A stretch of DNA of 64,000 nucleotides from Verrucomicrobiia bacterium (GCA_030431475.1 JAUIJD010000010.1:40103-104102); one strand, 5' to 3'; positions 35,277 through 43,842 are shown, numbered from the stretch's first letter. Notes: a model not told the origin generated them from the sequence alone. Numbers and translations are program-made.

Positions 35277-35511
35277 CTAGTAGGCTGGTTGTTTTTAGAG
35301 TTTTGGAGGTGTTTTCAAAATTAATCAACGTTAAACCGGTTATAATCTAGTTTGAGCCGGATTAAAGGTATCTAATGTTCCTAAATATATTAGAATCTCT
35401 CTCAACAAGAGATTCCAAGATCCCGCTTCGTCACTTTTTTTCAAAATGTGCCGAAACGGGATTGTGCTGAATCCGTCAAGCTGCTCAGCTGGTGTTCGAG
35501 ACCGCCGCAAC
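35277..35511. promoter_or_regulatory. AT-rich divergent promoter region of the restriction island
   Basis: This 235-bp gap is the most AT-rich non-coding stretch in the window. It contains TATAAT at 35341-35346 overlapping the palindrome AACCGGTT (35334-35341), in position to serve the methylase gene. No good -35 hexamer is visible. On the other strand TATAAC overlaps the same palindrome, so one operator could control both directions. Confidence 0.45.
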
Positions 35512-37608
35512 ATGACCTCCACCGCCATCGCATTCTCCCTCGCTGAGCTGCTCAGAGACTCCAACTACAGCCTCGGCCAGTTCGACGAACGCCACATCGA
35601 GGCCCTCGAACAAGGGATCTTCCTCAAGGAAGTCCGGGGCAAGGAATCTCCCTACGTCCGCTGCCTCGCCCGCGACAAGGACATCCGCCTGACGCCTGAG
35701 GAGGCCGTCCGCCAGCTCTACCTGCGCGTCCTCCACCACGACCTCGGCTACCCGCTCGACCGGATGGAGGTCGAATACTCGGTCAGCTTCGGCCGCGAGA
35801 AGAAGCGCGCCGACATCGTGATCTTCGACAAGCAGGACACCCGTTCGGTGTACTTGATCGTCGAACTCAAGAAACCCAAGCTCAAGGACGGCAAGGACCA
35901 GCTCAAGTCCTACTGCAACGCCACCGGCGCGCCCATCGGCGTGTGGACCAACGGCGAGTCGATCTCCTACTACCACCGCAAGGACCCGAATTTCTTCGAG
36001 GACATCCCGGGCATCCCCTCCGCCAGCGAGAAGCTCTCCGACATTCTCACCGAGCGCTGGACCATCGACGATCTGATCGGCCGCGACAAGCTCATCACCG
36101 AGCGCAAGTCGCTGAAGGACCTGATCCTCGAGATGGAGGACGAGGTGCTGGCCAATGCCGGCGTCGATGTCTTCGAGGAACTATTCAAGCTGATCTTCAC
36201 CAAGCTCTTCGACGAGATGGCCTCCGGCCGCGACCGGTCCCGCCACCTCCAGTTCCGCAACTACGGCGACACCGAGACCGAGCTGAAGGAGAAGATCCAG
36301 AAGCTCTTCGACCAGGCGAAGGGGAAATGGGACGGCGTGTTCTCCGGCGACGCCAGGATCCAGCTCACCGCCAGCCACCTCTCGGTCTGCGTCTCCTCGC
36401 TGCAGGATGTGAAGCTCTTCAACTCCAACCTCGACGTCGTCGATGAGGCCTTCGAATACCTCATCAACAAGTCGAGCAAGGGCGAGAAGGGCCAGTACTT
36501 CACGCCGCGCTACGTGATCGACATGTGCGTGAAGATGCTCGACCCGAAGGAGGACGAGACGCTGATCGACACCGCCGCCGGCAGCTGCGGCTTCCCGGTC
36601 CACGCCATCTTCCACGTCTGGCACCAGATCCTCGCCGACGAGGGCCTGCCGAAAAGCCATCTCTTCACCTCCGAAAAGAAGCCGCCGCGCTGCATCGACT
36701 ACGTCAATGAGAAGGTCTTCGCCATCGACTTCGACGAGCGCTCCGTGCGGGTGGCCCGAACGCTCAACCTGATCGCTGGCGACGGCCAGACCAACGTGCT
36801 CCACCTCAACACCCTCGACTGGGAGCGCTGGAGTGAGAAGACCGAGGACGAGGACTGGCAGGACACCTACTTCAACGGCTGGAAGCGGCTCAAGAAGTTG
36901 CGCTCGGCCCGCGGCAGCGACCAGCAATTCGGCTTCGACATCCTGCTGGCCAATCCGCCCTTCGCCGGCGACATCAAGGAATCGCGCATTCTGGCCAAGT
37001 ACGAACTCGGCAAGAAGCCGAACGGAAAATCTCATACCAAGGTCGGCCGCGACCTGCTTTTCATCGAGCGCAACCTCGACTTCCTCAAACCCGGCGGCCG
37101 CATGGCCGTGGTGCTGCCGCAGGGCCGCTTCAACAACTCGTCCGACAAGCCGCTGCGCGACTACATCGCCGAGCGCTGCCGCATCCTCGCCGTGGTCGGC
37201 CTCCACGGCAACGTCTTCAAGCCCCACACCGGCACCAAGACCTCGGTGCTCTTCGTCCAGAAATGGGACGACAAGCGGTGCCCGAAGCAGGACGACTACC
37301 CGATCTTCTTCGCCACCATGCAGGAGCCGAGCAAGGACAACTCGGGCGAGAAGATCTACCTCACGAAAAAGGACCTGGAGGCGTGGCGGCGGGACGAGGA
37401 TGACGGCGCCAGCCACCCCAAGGACCCCACCTCGCACTACGAGGCCACCGGCACCAGCCTCGACCCCTTCCACCTCGACGACCACGGGCACCTGATCGTC
37501 AAGCACGACCTCTTCAACCACGACGGCCACACCCGCGACGGCATCGCCGAGGCCTTCCTCGAATTCGCCAAGCGCGAGAAACTCTCCTTCGCGCCGGGAA
37601 AAGGGTGA
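35512..37608 (+). CDS. Type I-like DNA methyltransferase fused to an HsdR-type nuclease domain
   Basis: 698 residues from ATG 35512. The N-terminal ~200 residues look like the type I restriction R-subunit nuclease domain: Asp101 (RADIVIF), Glu118-x-Lys120 (VELKKP) and the QxxxY motif Gln130..Tyr134. From ~240 the protein is an HsdM N6-adenine methylase, with a helical part, GEKGQYFTPRYVIDMCV, SAM motif I DTAAGSCGFP (from Asp353) and catalytic motif NPPF (Asn481). Motif I reads SCGFP instead of the usual SGGFL. No HsdR helicase gene is present. It overlaps the specificity gene by GTGA (37605-37608). Probable role: modification, and possibly cleavage, of target DNA. Confidence 0.9.
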   Translation: MTSTAIAFSLAELLRDSNYSLGQFDERHIEALEQGIFLKEVRGKESPYVRCLARDKDIRLTPEEAVRQLYLRVLHHDLGYPLDRMEVEYSVSFGREKKRADIVIFDKQDTRSVYLIVELKKPKLKDGKDQLKSYCNATGAPIGVWTNGESISYYHRKDPNFFEDIPGIPSASEKLSDILTERWTIDDLIGRDKLITERKSLKDLILEMEDEVLANAGVDVFEELFKLIFTKLFDEMASGRDRSRHLQFRNYGDTETELKEKIQKLFDQAKGKWDGVFSGDARIQLTASHLSVCVSSLQDVKLFNSNLDVVDEAFEYLINKSSKGEKGQYFTPRYVIDMCVKMLDPKEDETLIDTAAGSCGFPVHAIFHVWHQILADEGLPKSHLFTSEKKPPRCIDYVNEKVFAIDFDERSVRVARTLNLIAGDGQTNVLHLNTLDWERWSEKTEDEDWQDTYFNGWKRLKKLRSARGSDQQFGFDILLANPPFAGDIKESRILAKYELGKKPNGKSHTKVGRDLLFIERNLDFLKPGGRMAVVLPQGRFNNSSDKPLRDYIAERCRILAVVGLHGNVFKPHTGTKTSVLFVQKWDDKRCPKQDDYPIFFATMQEPSKDNSGEKIYLTKKDLEAWRRDEDDGASHPKDPTSHYEATGTSLDPFHLDDHGHLIVKHDLFNHDGHTRDGIAEAFLEFAKREKLSFAPGKG

Positions 37609-39719
37609 GCCCCTTCAACGAAGCCCGGTATCGGGCGCTGTTGGAGGGGCTAAAGATTGAAGAAGAAAGGCTTTCTGAGGTCGATAGGCTGTCTAATGGC
37701 CGTCGCTTTGATCCAGGATTCTATCTATCGAAGAAGGTTCTTTTGGATATTGTTGAATTTGGGTTTGAAGTGCTGAGTCAAGAGGCTGAGTGGATCACTC
37801 AGGGGCCCAATCCCGATTTCATCGCAGACGAGGGGATGTCTTCGCTAACAGGGCGCAACATTGCACGCGGCTTTGTATCTCAAGAAGGGGCCGACCAAGT
37901 TTCTGAAGCCGAGTTTGCCAAGCTGTCGAGATTCCGGATCAAGAAGGGGGACCTATTTGTCACACTAAAGGGTGCGGGATCGACCGGGAAGGTAGCCATT
38001 TTGAGCTCGCCATTCGCAGGCATATTCAGCCGCAACGTTGGTTTGGTTAGACTCAAACAAGGATCTAAGATCTCTCCTGAGTTTCTTTTTGCATTCTTGG
38101 CGTCGAAACCTGGCCAGGAGCTCATTGACCGAGGCGTAACTGGGGGAACGGGGCAGCTCACTCTGCCTACTAGCTATCTCAGCAGTTTGCCGATTCCCTT
38201 ACCCTCGCTCAAGTTTCGGACCGGCGTGTCTTCTCTGGTATCTTCTTCTCATACTTGCCTTGAGAAGTCGCAGAGTCTCCAGCATCAGGCTCAACGACAG
38301 CTGCTTATCCATTTGGATTTACTAGAGTGGTCCCCTCCGGATTCGAAGACGTATGTGAAACGAGCTTCGGAGGTCATTGACGCAAGTCGCTTCGACGCGG
38401 AGTTCTTCCACCCGCGCATTGATGACCTTTTTGATCACCTCGGAAACCGCAGGCAGACGATCGCGGATGTTGCCCGGCTGAGAAAGCAACGTTTTGGCGG
38501 AACCCGCTCAGCCTTCAACTATCTGGAGATCGGCGCGGTGTCCGGCGACGGGTTGGTCGGCGACTCCATCATCGACGGCGACGAGGCACCGAGCCGTGCG
38601 ACCTGGCGGGTGCATGCCGGAGACGTCGTGACGAGCACGGTGCGTCCGATCCGCGGCCTCACCGCCATGATCGAGGAACACCAGGAGAACGCGGTGGCCT
38701 CCTCGGGTTTTGCAGTCCTCGAACCTCGAAAGGTCTCGCCCGAACTCCTTCTCTGTTACCTCAAGCTGCCGGTGATCTGCGAGCTGATGGACCTGCACAC
38801 CAGCGCCAGCATGTATCCGGCGATCTCGGTACCGGACATCCTGAACCTTCCCTTCAAGCACCCGGGCGAGGAGGCGGAGCGGGAGATCGTCGAGCTGGTT
38901 CGCGAGGCCCGCGAGAAACGCCGTCACTCCAAATCCCTCCTCGAACGGGCCAAGCGCGCGGTGGAGATCGCGATCGAGGAGGACGAGGAGACGGCGATGG
39001 CCTATCTCGACGGCAAGCACTACGTCGCCGACGAACTGCTGCCCAAGCTCTTCGGCCCGGGTCGGCACTACGTCGATCTGGAGACCATCCAGCGCACCAT
39101 CGAGGCCGAGGCGATCCACTACGAGCCCGAGACCGTGCGCCGCTACCTGCACCAGTGGGAGGGTGAGGGCCGGATTCACGGGGCCGGGCGCGGCTGGTTT
39201 TCCGACTTGCCGGTTCCCTTCGAGCCGGCCGAGGGCATCGCCAGCATCGACGCGGTCGAGAGGCTGCTGGCCGAGGACTTCCCCTTTCTCGAACACACGA
39301 TCTGGAGCACCAAGGAGCTGACCGCATGGTTCCACCACCTCCCCACGCGCCACGCCACCTTCCTGCGGATCGACCGCGACGCCTTCGAGCCCGTGGCCGA
39401 CGCCCTGCGCCAGGCCGGGCACCGGGTGGTCGTGCATCCGCTCGGCGAGATGGCGAAGAAGTTCACGCTGGAGGGTGAGGACACCGTGATCCTGCGCCCG
39501 CGGCTCGCCTCCGAACAGGACGGCCGGCGCTCGTCGATCGAGCACACGCTCGTCGACCTCCTCCACGAGACCCGCAAGCTCGGCATCCTCGAAGGCGCGG
39601 AGTATCGCGAGGTCGTGCGCAACCTCGCCACCTCCCGGCGGCTGCAGATCCCCGCGCTCAAGCGCTACGCCGCCCGCCGCAAGATCGAGCCCGCCGACAT
39701 TCTCGACGCCTTCCTCTGA
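37605..39719 (+). CDS. HsdS specificity subunit fused to an AbiEi-like (DUF6577-type) antitoxin domain
   Basis: 704 residues from GTG 37605. Residues ~40-230 and ~255-450 are two target-recognition domains, each followed by a helical spacer (HTCLEKSQSLQHQAQRQ; IVELVREAREKRRHSKSLLE). The second contains the typical GDVVTSTVRP and YPAISVPDILNLPF. After ~475 comes a winged-helix-like part (ETVRRYLHQWEGEGRIHGAG) and a domain with TIWSTKELTAWFHHLPTRH and RLQIPALKRYAARRKI. These resemble AbiEi-type antitoxins of the DUF6577 kind; the match is from memory. The next gene encodes the matching toxin type. The first recognition domain is visibly poorer in GC than the rest, which suggests exchange by recombination. 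Confidence 0.85.
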   Translation: MSPFNEARYRALLEGLKIEEERLSEVDRLSNGRRFDPGFYLSKKVLLDIVEFGFEVLSQEAEWITQGPNPDFIADEGMSSLTGRNIARGFVSQEGADQVSEAEFAKLSRFRIKKGDLFVTLKGAGSTGKVAILSSPFAGIFSRNVGLVRLKQGSKISPEFLFAFLASKPGQELIDRGVTGGTGQLTLPTSYLSSLPIPLPSLKFRTGVSSLVSSSHTCLEKSQSLQHQAQRQLLIHLDLLEWSPPDSKTYVKRASEVIDASRFDAEFFHPRIDDLFDHLGNRRQTIADVARLRKQRFGGTRSAFNYLEIGAVSGDGLVGDSIIDGDEAPSRATWRVHAGDVVTSTVRPIRGLTAMIEEHQENAVASSGFAVLEPRKVSPELLLCYLKLPVICELMDLHTSASMYPAISVPDILNLPFKHPGEEAEREIVELVREAREKRRHSKSLLERAKRAVEIAIEEDEETAMAYLDGKHYVADELLPKLFGPGRHYVDLETIQRTIEAEAIHYEPETVRRYLHQWEGEGRIHGAGRGWFSDLPVPFEPAEGIASIDAVERLLAEDFPFLEHTIWSTKELTAWFHHLPTRHATFLRIDRDAFEPVADALRQAGHRVVVHPLGEMAKKFTLEGEDTVILRPRLASEQDGRRSSIEHTLVDLLHETRKLGILEGAEYREVVRNLATSRRLQIPALKRYAARRKIEPADILDAFL

Positions 39720-39728
39720 GCCGCCGCG

Positions 39729-40796
39729 ATGATCGAGCCGCACTGCCACTCGCTGGAATGGATCGAGGCACAGCGCCAGCGCCTCGGAGCGGCCGATGCC
39801 GAGATTCTCGAGCGGGCGATCTTCGCCCTGACCCTGCTCGACGCGCTGTCGCGAACCGGGCTGGATTTCGTCTTCAAGGGCGGCACCGCCCTGCTGCTCC
39901 ACCTGCCGCAGCCACTTCGGCTGTCGATCGACATCGACATCATCTGCGAGACCGATCGTGGGGAGTTGGGCAGCATTCTCGACCGGATCGTGGCGGAGAC
40001 GCCCTTCGAGCGCTGGGAGGAGCAGGACCGGGGTGCCGACCGCCTGCCGCGTCGTCTTCATTTCAAACTGTTCTATCCCTCTCCGGTCCGGGGTGGCGAG
40101 GAGCGACCGGTGCTGCTCGATGTGGTGACGGAACGGAGCACGATCGAGCATCTCGAAGCCGTGCCGGTGACGGCCTCCTTCATCGAGACCCGCGATCCGG
40201 CGCCGGTCACGATGCCGACCGCCAGCGCGCTGCTCGGCGACAAGATGACTGCCTTCGCCCCGGGCACCATCGGCGTGCCGCTCAACGAGAACTACAGCCT
40301 GCAGGTCATCAAGCAGCTCTTCGACATCGGCCAGCTCTACGACCGGGCGGATGATCTCAAGTCCCTGGCCGCGGCCAACCGCGCGTCCTTCGAGGCCGAG
40401 TGCCGCTATCGGAACCTGAATGCCTCCTACGAGGACTACCTGGCGGATGTCACCGGCACCTGCCTGCGGATCAGCTCCCTGGATCTCCGCGGGTTTGAAG
40501 AGACGGATCAGACGCGGCTGCTTCGGCGCGGCGTGGGGCAGATGCCGAACTACCTGATGGGAACGCGCTTTCTCATCCCGCAGGCGAAGGTGGCGGCGTC
40601 GAAGGCCGCGGTTCTGGCGGCGATCCTTGGCAGGGCAGAAATGCCGGCCGCCTTGCCTCGTTTCGAAAGAGCCGTGCTGCCACGATTGAAAAACGTGCGG
40701 CTCGACCCTGAGCTGGCGATTCTGGAGAAACTGAAGTCGATCGGACCCGAGGCGTATTTCTACTGGGCGCTGCGAGCAACCGACGCTCTGAGATGA
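39729..40796 (+). CDS. AbiEii/AbiGii-family nucleotidyltransferase toxin
   Basis: 355 residues. The nucleotidyltransferase core is DFVFKGGTALLLHL (Gly51-Gly52-Thr53) followed by LRLSIDIDI with Asp68 and Asp70 as likely metal ligands. LLGDKMTAFAPGTIG is also typical. Family members are toxins of type IV-like toxin-antitoxin systems, including the AbiE phage-abortive system; some relatives nucleotidylate tRNA. It starts 9 bp after the hsdS-antitoxin fusion, so toxin and antitoxin are made from one transcript together with the methylase. The gene is full length and shows no disruption, so an active toxin is plausible. Confidence 0.88.
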   Translation: MIEPHCHSLEWIEAQRQRLGAADAEILERAIFALTLLDALSRTGLDFVFKGGTALLLHLPQPLRLSIDIDIICETDRGELGSILDRIVAETPFERWEEQDRGADRLPRRLHFKLFYPSPVRGGEERPVLLDVVTERSTIEHLEAVPVTASFIETRDPAPVTMPTASALLGDKMTAFAPGTIGVPLNENYSLQVIKQLFDIGQLYDRADDLKSLAAANRASFEAECRYRNLNASYEDYLADVTGTCLRISSLDLRGFEETDQTRLLRRGVGQMPNYLMGTRFLIPQAKVAASKAAVLAAILGRAEMPAALPRFERAVLPRLKNVRLDPELAILEKLKSIGPEAYFYWALRATDALR

Positions 40797-40880
40797 CTTC
40801 AACTTCGGCGCGCTTGCGCCTGGGCGTTTGACGCGCGTTTGCCTTGCCGCGGATGACGCGGCGGCGTTAGGTTGTTCATC

Positions 40881-41270
40881 ATGAGATCAACCCGAATCCT
40901 GATCATCGACGACGAGCCGGACTTCACCGAGCTGCTCAAGGCGAACCTCGAGGAGGCGGGGGATTTCCTGGTCCGGACGGTCAATGATTCCGCCACCGCG
41001 CTGAAGGCGGCGCGCGAGTTCCGACCTCACCTGTGCATCGTCGATGTCGTGATGCCCGGCATGGATGGCGGCGACATCGTCGCCAAGTTCCGTGAGGATC
41101 CGGTGCTGTCGCAGATGCCGGTGATGATGCTGACCGCGCTGGTCGAGGAGAACCCGGAGAGCATCGACGGCGAAACCATGACCGGCGGCCTGCCCTTCGT
41201 CAGCAAGACCTCCGATTTCGAGACCATCCTCGCCTGCATCGAGAAGCACCTCGAGGAGTCGGGGGTGTGA
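40881..41270 (+). CDS. Single-domain response regulator
   Basis: 129 residues from ATG 40881, all receiver domain: acidic pocket IIDDEPD, phospho-acceptor Asp55 (CIVDVVMPGMDGG), the Thr in MLTAL and the conserved Lys in PFVSKT. There is no output domain, so it would act by protein contact or phosphotransfer. It lies just outside the right end of the restriction island, while the orphan histidine kinase lies just outside the left end. The pair may be cognate partners separated by the island. Confidence 0.9.
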   Translation: MRSTRILIIDDEPDFTELLKANLEEAGDFLVRTVNDSATALKAAREFRPHLCIVDVVMPGMDGGDIVAKFREDPVLSQMPVMMLTALVEENPESIDGETMTGGLPFVSKTSDFETILACIEKHLEESGV

Positions 41271-41290
41271 CCCCGTCGCGCGGGAGGCGC

Positions 41291-41336
41291 AAGACTGGAA
41301 GACTGGAAGACTGGAAGACTGGAAGACGGAAGACGG
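41291..41336. repeat. 8-bp minisatellite
   Basis: Four perfect AAGACTGG units (41291-41322) followed by two 7-bp AAGACGG units. It lies in the gap between the response regulator and the convergent carbonic anhydrase gene and is not coding. Confidence 0.9.
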
Positions 41337-41431
41337 GATGGATCGCGGGCGCGGCGGGGGCCACGCGGTCCGGTCGCGGGTTGCTTTTCCCGCCGGAACG
41401 TCCCGGATGCCGGTTTCATCACCGGCGCTCC

Positions 41432-41941
41432 TCAGCGCATCATGAACTTGCGCGACTGGACGACGTATTTCTCGGCCCAGTGCTTCACGCCCTGCTGCTC
41501 GTCGGGGGAAAGGGTGCGCACGACCTTGGCCGGACTGCCGAGGACCAGCGAGCCGGGAGGGATCTCGGTGCCACCGGTGACCAGCGCGCCGGCACCGACG
41601 ATCGAACGCTCGCCGATCACCGCGCCGTCGAGCACGATGGCGCCCATGCCGATCAGCGCTTCGTCCTTGATCGTGCACGCATGGATCACCGCCGAGTGGC
41701 CGACCGTGACCAGCTCGCCGACGTAGCAGCCGTAGTCGTCGGCGAGGTGCACCACGGCATTGTCCTGGATGTTCGAGCGGGGCCCGATGACGATTTCGTT
41801 GATGTCGCCGCGCAGGGTGGTGTGGTACCAGACGCTCGACTCCTCGTGCAGCGTCACGCGGCCGATCACGTCGGCACTGTCGGCGACGAACGCGCTGGGG
41901 TCGATCTCCGGGCGGAAGGACTCGTAGGTCTCGATGGCCAT
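41432..41941 (-). CDS. Gamma-carbonic anhydrase family protein (left-handed beta-helix)
   Basis: 169 residues from the ATG giving MAIETYESFRPEID. Hexapeptide repeats of a left-handed beta-helix are clear (IGPRSNIQDNAVVHL, IGMGAIVLDGAVIGERSIVG). Likely zinc-binding histidines are in NAVVHL and GHSAVIHACTI. Gamma-class carbonic anhydrases form trimers and hydrate CO2, though many such proteins have other or unknown roles. The longer open frame upstream is not used because family proteins begin near this Met. It converges on the response regulator and is divergent from the membrane gene at 42114. Confidence 0.9.
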   Translation of the reverse strand: MAIETYESFRPEIDPSAFVADSADVIGRVTLHEESSVWYHTTLRGDINEIVIGPRSNIQDNAVVHLADDYGCYVGELVTVGHSAVIHACTIKDEALIGMGAIVLDGAVIGERSIVGAGALVTGGTEIPPGSLVLGSPAKVVRTLSPDEQQGVKHWAEKYVVQSRKFMMR

Positions 41942-42113
41942 CGGCGTCAGCCTGCCATGGCAACGCGCATTTCGCCAGAGTAGGTATCGCTGGACATCGC
42001 CGGGATGCGGAGCGACACCTTTTCTGTCGGGGAAAAGGGGGGAACGGCTGCTTGACGAAACCGGGTTCCGCACCTTGCCTGCGGCGCCCCGCGGAATGAG
42101 AAGCTGAATCAGC

Positions 42114-42935
42114 ATGCGTGAATCCCTCGTCGTCATCGGACTGGTGGCGCTGGCCCTCGGCCTGCGCTCGTCGAGGGTGGCGGTGCCGAGGAAGCTGGGC
42201 GCGCTGACCTTTCTGATCGCCGGCTTCGCCTGCTTCTACTTCATCACCGGCAAGTGGTGGCTCGGCTTTCTCGGGGTGGTGCCGTGGTTCCTGCTCCCGT
42301 GGATCGAGCTGCTGACGCGCATCCGCCGCATGCGCCTGCCGATGGAGAACCGCCTGCGCCATCGTCACGTGCCGGACCCCGCGTTCTTCCCCAACGCCCC
42401 CGAAGCGGCGATGGCGATGGAGGAGGCGGGCTTCGAGCATGTCGACGACTGCGGTTGGGAATGGGCCGGCATGCAGCAGCATTTCCAGCTCTACTGGCAC
42501 CCGGAGGAACGGGCCGAGGCGGCGGTGTGCCTGTGCGAGCAGGGCGAGGTGGCCTTCTCCTTCATGTCCATCACCTCGCGCGATGCCGGCGGCCGCATCC
42601 TGAGGACGACGAACTTCCCGTTTTCGCCGACGCTCAAGTGCCCGCCGAACGTCCGATGGAACCACGTTCCGTGCGAGCGCAACTGCTTCCACCAGATTCT
42701 CCAGGACCATCACGAGTTCCTGCGCCGCATCGGGATCGAGCGGGACACGCTCCGGGTGCCCGACCCCGACGGGGTCGAGGAGGCGATCGAGACGGAAATG
42801 CAGGAGCAGGTCCGCCACAATCTCGATGCCGGCATCATCGAACCCGACGACAACGCCCGTCAGTTCAAGTACTCGGTGCGTGGCTTGTTCTTCCTCTGGG
42901 GACAGTTCGTGAAGGACATGGTCCGCCTTTGCTGA
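42114..42935 (+). CDS. Hypothetical protein with N-terminal membrane helices
   Basis: 273 residues. Hydrophobic segments at about residues 4-17, 28-44 and 48-64 are followed by a soluble domain of roughly 200 residues (MENRLRHRHVPDPAFFPNAP, FQLYWHPEERAEAAVCL, CERNCFHQILQDHHEFLRRI). Acidic, His- and Cys-containing stretches are present but no motif I can name. Codon use matches neighbours. It stands alone on the + strand between the divergent carbonic anhydrase gene and an AT-rich gap. Confidence 0.75.
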   Translation: MRESLVVIGLVALALGLRSSRVAVPRKLGALTFLIAGFACFYFITGKWWLGFLGVVPWFLLPWIELLTRIRRMRLPMENRLRHRHVPDPAFFPNAPEAAMAMEEAGFEHVDDCGWEWAGMQQHFQLYWHPEERAEAAVCLCEQGEVAFSFMSITSRDAGGRILRTTNFPFSPTLKCPPNVRWNHVPCERNCFHQILQDHHEFLRRIGIERDTLRVPDPDGVEEAIETEMQEQVRHNLDAGIIEPDDNARQFKYSVRGLFFLWGQFVKDMVRLC

Positions 42936-43002
42936 GCACGACCGATTGGCTAGAAATTTAGGCAACCTGAAAATTACCGGCTAATTGGTAGTTTGAACAT
43001 CC

Positions 43003-43031
43003 GTTGTTAACAACTCTTGCTCAACGAGTTG
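43003..43031. promoter_or_regulatory. Palindromes in the AT-rich gap before two small membrane genes
   Basis: GTTGTTAACAAC (43003-43014) is a perfect 12-bp palindrome. Overlapping it, CAACTC (43011-43016) and GAGTTG (43026-43031) form a hairpin. The surrounding gap 42936-43106 is AT-rich for this genome and probably holds the promoter of the downstream pair. Confidence 0.35.
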
Positions 43032-43106
43032 TGAGGATGCTTCTCTATCAGCGTGCCAATCGCTTTCCCCCCGACGCTATTGGCCGGTCTGCAGCCGAGT
43101 GAGGCA

Positions 43107-43451
43107 ATGCGGCCGGTGTTTCTGATCCTGATGGGTCTGGTGCTGCTGCTTGTGGCGTGGCGCCTCGTCCGCCATCGGACCGGCTGGTCCGGGCGGGTGC
43201 TGATGAGTGGCGCCATCCTCCTCGCCATCGGCTACTCGGTGATCCTTCCCTTGTACGATGCCCGGGTGCTGACGCCGCTGACCCACCTGATCTTCTACCC
43301 CGACGCGGATCCGGCGATCGCCCTCGGCTGGCACGTGGTCAAGCTGCTGTCGATGAACGGCGGCTGGTTCCTCTTCGGCCTCGGCCTCGCCCTTCACGCC
43401 GGTCTCTTCGAGTCCGCCCGTCCGGTCAAATCCGTTCCCTCCCTCTCATGA
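43107..43451 (+). CDS. Small membrane protein
   Basis: 114 residues from ATG 43107, which has GAGTGAGG just upstream; GTG 43053 would add 18 residues. Three hydrophobic segments are seen (PVFLILMGLVLLLVAW, RVLMSGAILLAIGYSVILPL, GGWFLFGLGLALHAGLF). No family recognised. The stop overlaps the next start as ATGA (43448-43451), so the two membrane proteins are translationally coupled and may work together. Confidence 0.65.
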   Translation: MRPVFLILMGLVLLLVAWRLVRHRTGWSGRVLMSGAILLAIGYSVILPLYDARVLTPLTHLIFYPDADPAIALGWHVVKLLSMNGGWFLFGLGLALHAGLFESARPVKSVPSLS

Positions 43452-43795
43452 ACCTCCTTTTTGAAATCGTCATTCAGCAGGGGTTCCTGCTCGATCTCAT
43501 CGGCGTCCTCGGCCTCGGTCTGGTCGCCTTCGCGGCGGTCCGGCTCGCCCAGCGGATGCCGGGTCGCAGCGCCACGCTGATGACCTGGGGGGCGCTCTCG
43601 TTGATCGCCGGTCGTGTCGGGATCCTGGTCCTGATGCAGATCGTCAATCCCTTCAACCAGGACCAGTTCGATCCCACCCTGCTCGCCTTGTTCAAGAACG
43701 CCAACCTGGTGCTCCTGACCGGCGGCCTGGGCGCCATCGTCTGGGGCTTCTGGAGTCACGAGCGGCAGTTGAGCGGCGAGGAAAGCACGGCCTGA
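43448..43795 (+). CDS. Small membrane protein, coupled to the preceding gene
   Basis: 115 residues with three hydrophobic segments (GFLLDLIGVLGLGLVAFAAV, LMTWGALSLIAGRVGILVLMQI, ANLVLLTGGLGAIVWGF) and a short acidic tail. It resembles its upstream neighbour in length and helix layout, so the two could be distant paralogues forming a heteromeric membrane complex. No known motif is visible. Confidence 0.7.
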   Translation: MNLLFEIVIQQGFLLDLIGVLGLGLVAFAAVRLAQRMPGRSATLMTWGALSLIAGRVGILVLMQIVNPFNQDQFDPTLLALFKNANLVLLTGGLGAIVWGFWSHERQLSGEESTA

Positions 43796-43842
43796 GCCGG
43801 CTTCGGTCGCAACCTCGGGCGGACGGCCGGGTTGGATCCCCC

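Noticed and set aside
35512..40796. Calling the island a complete classical type I RM system
   Set aside because: No HsdR helicase/translocase is present. The only nuclease-like part is the domain fused to the methylase.
42052..42080. TTGACG as the -35 of the 42114 gene
   Set aside because: No acceptable -10 hexamer lies at 16-18 bp spacing, so it was not listed as a promoter.
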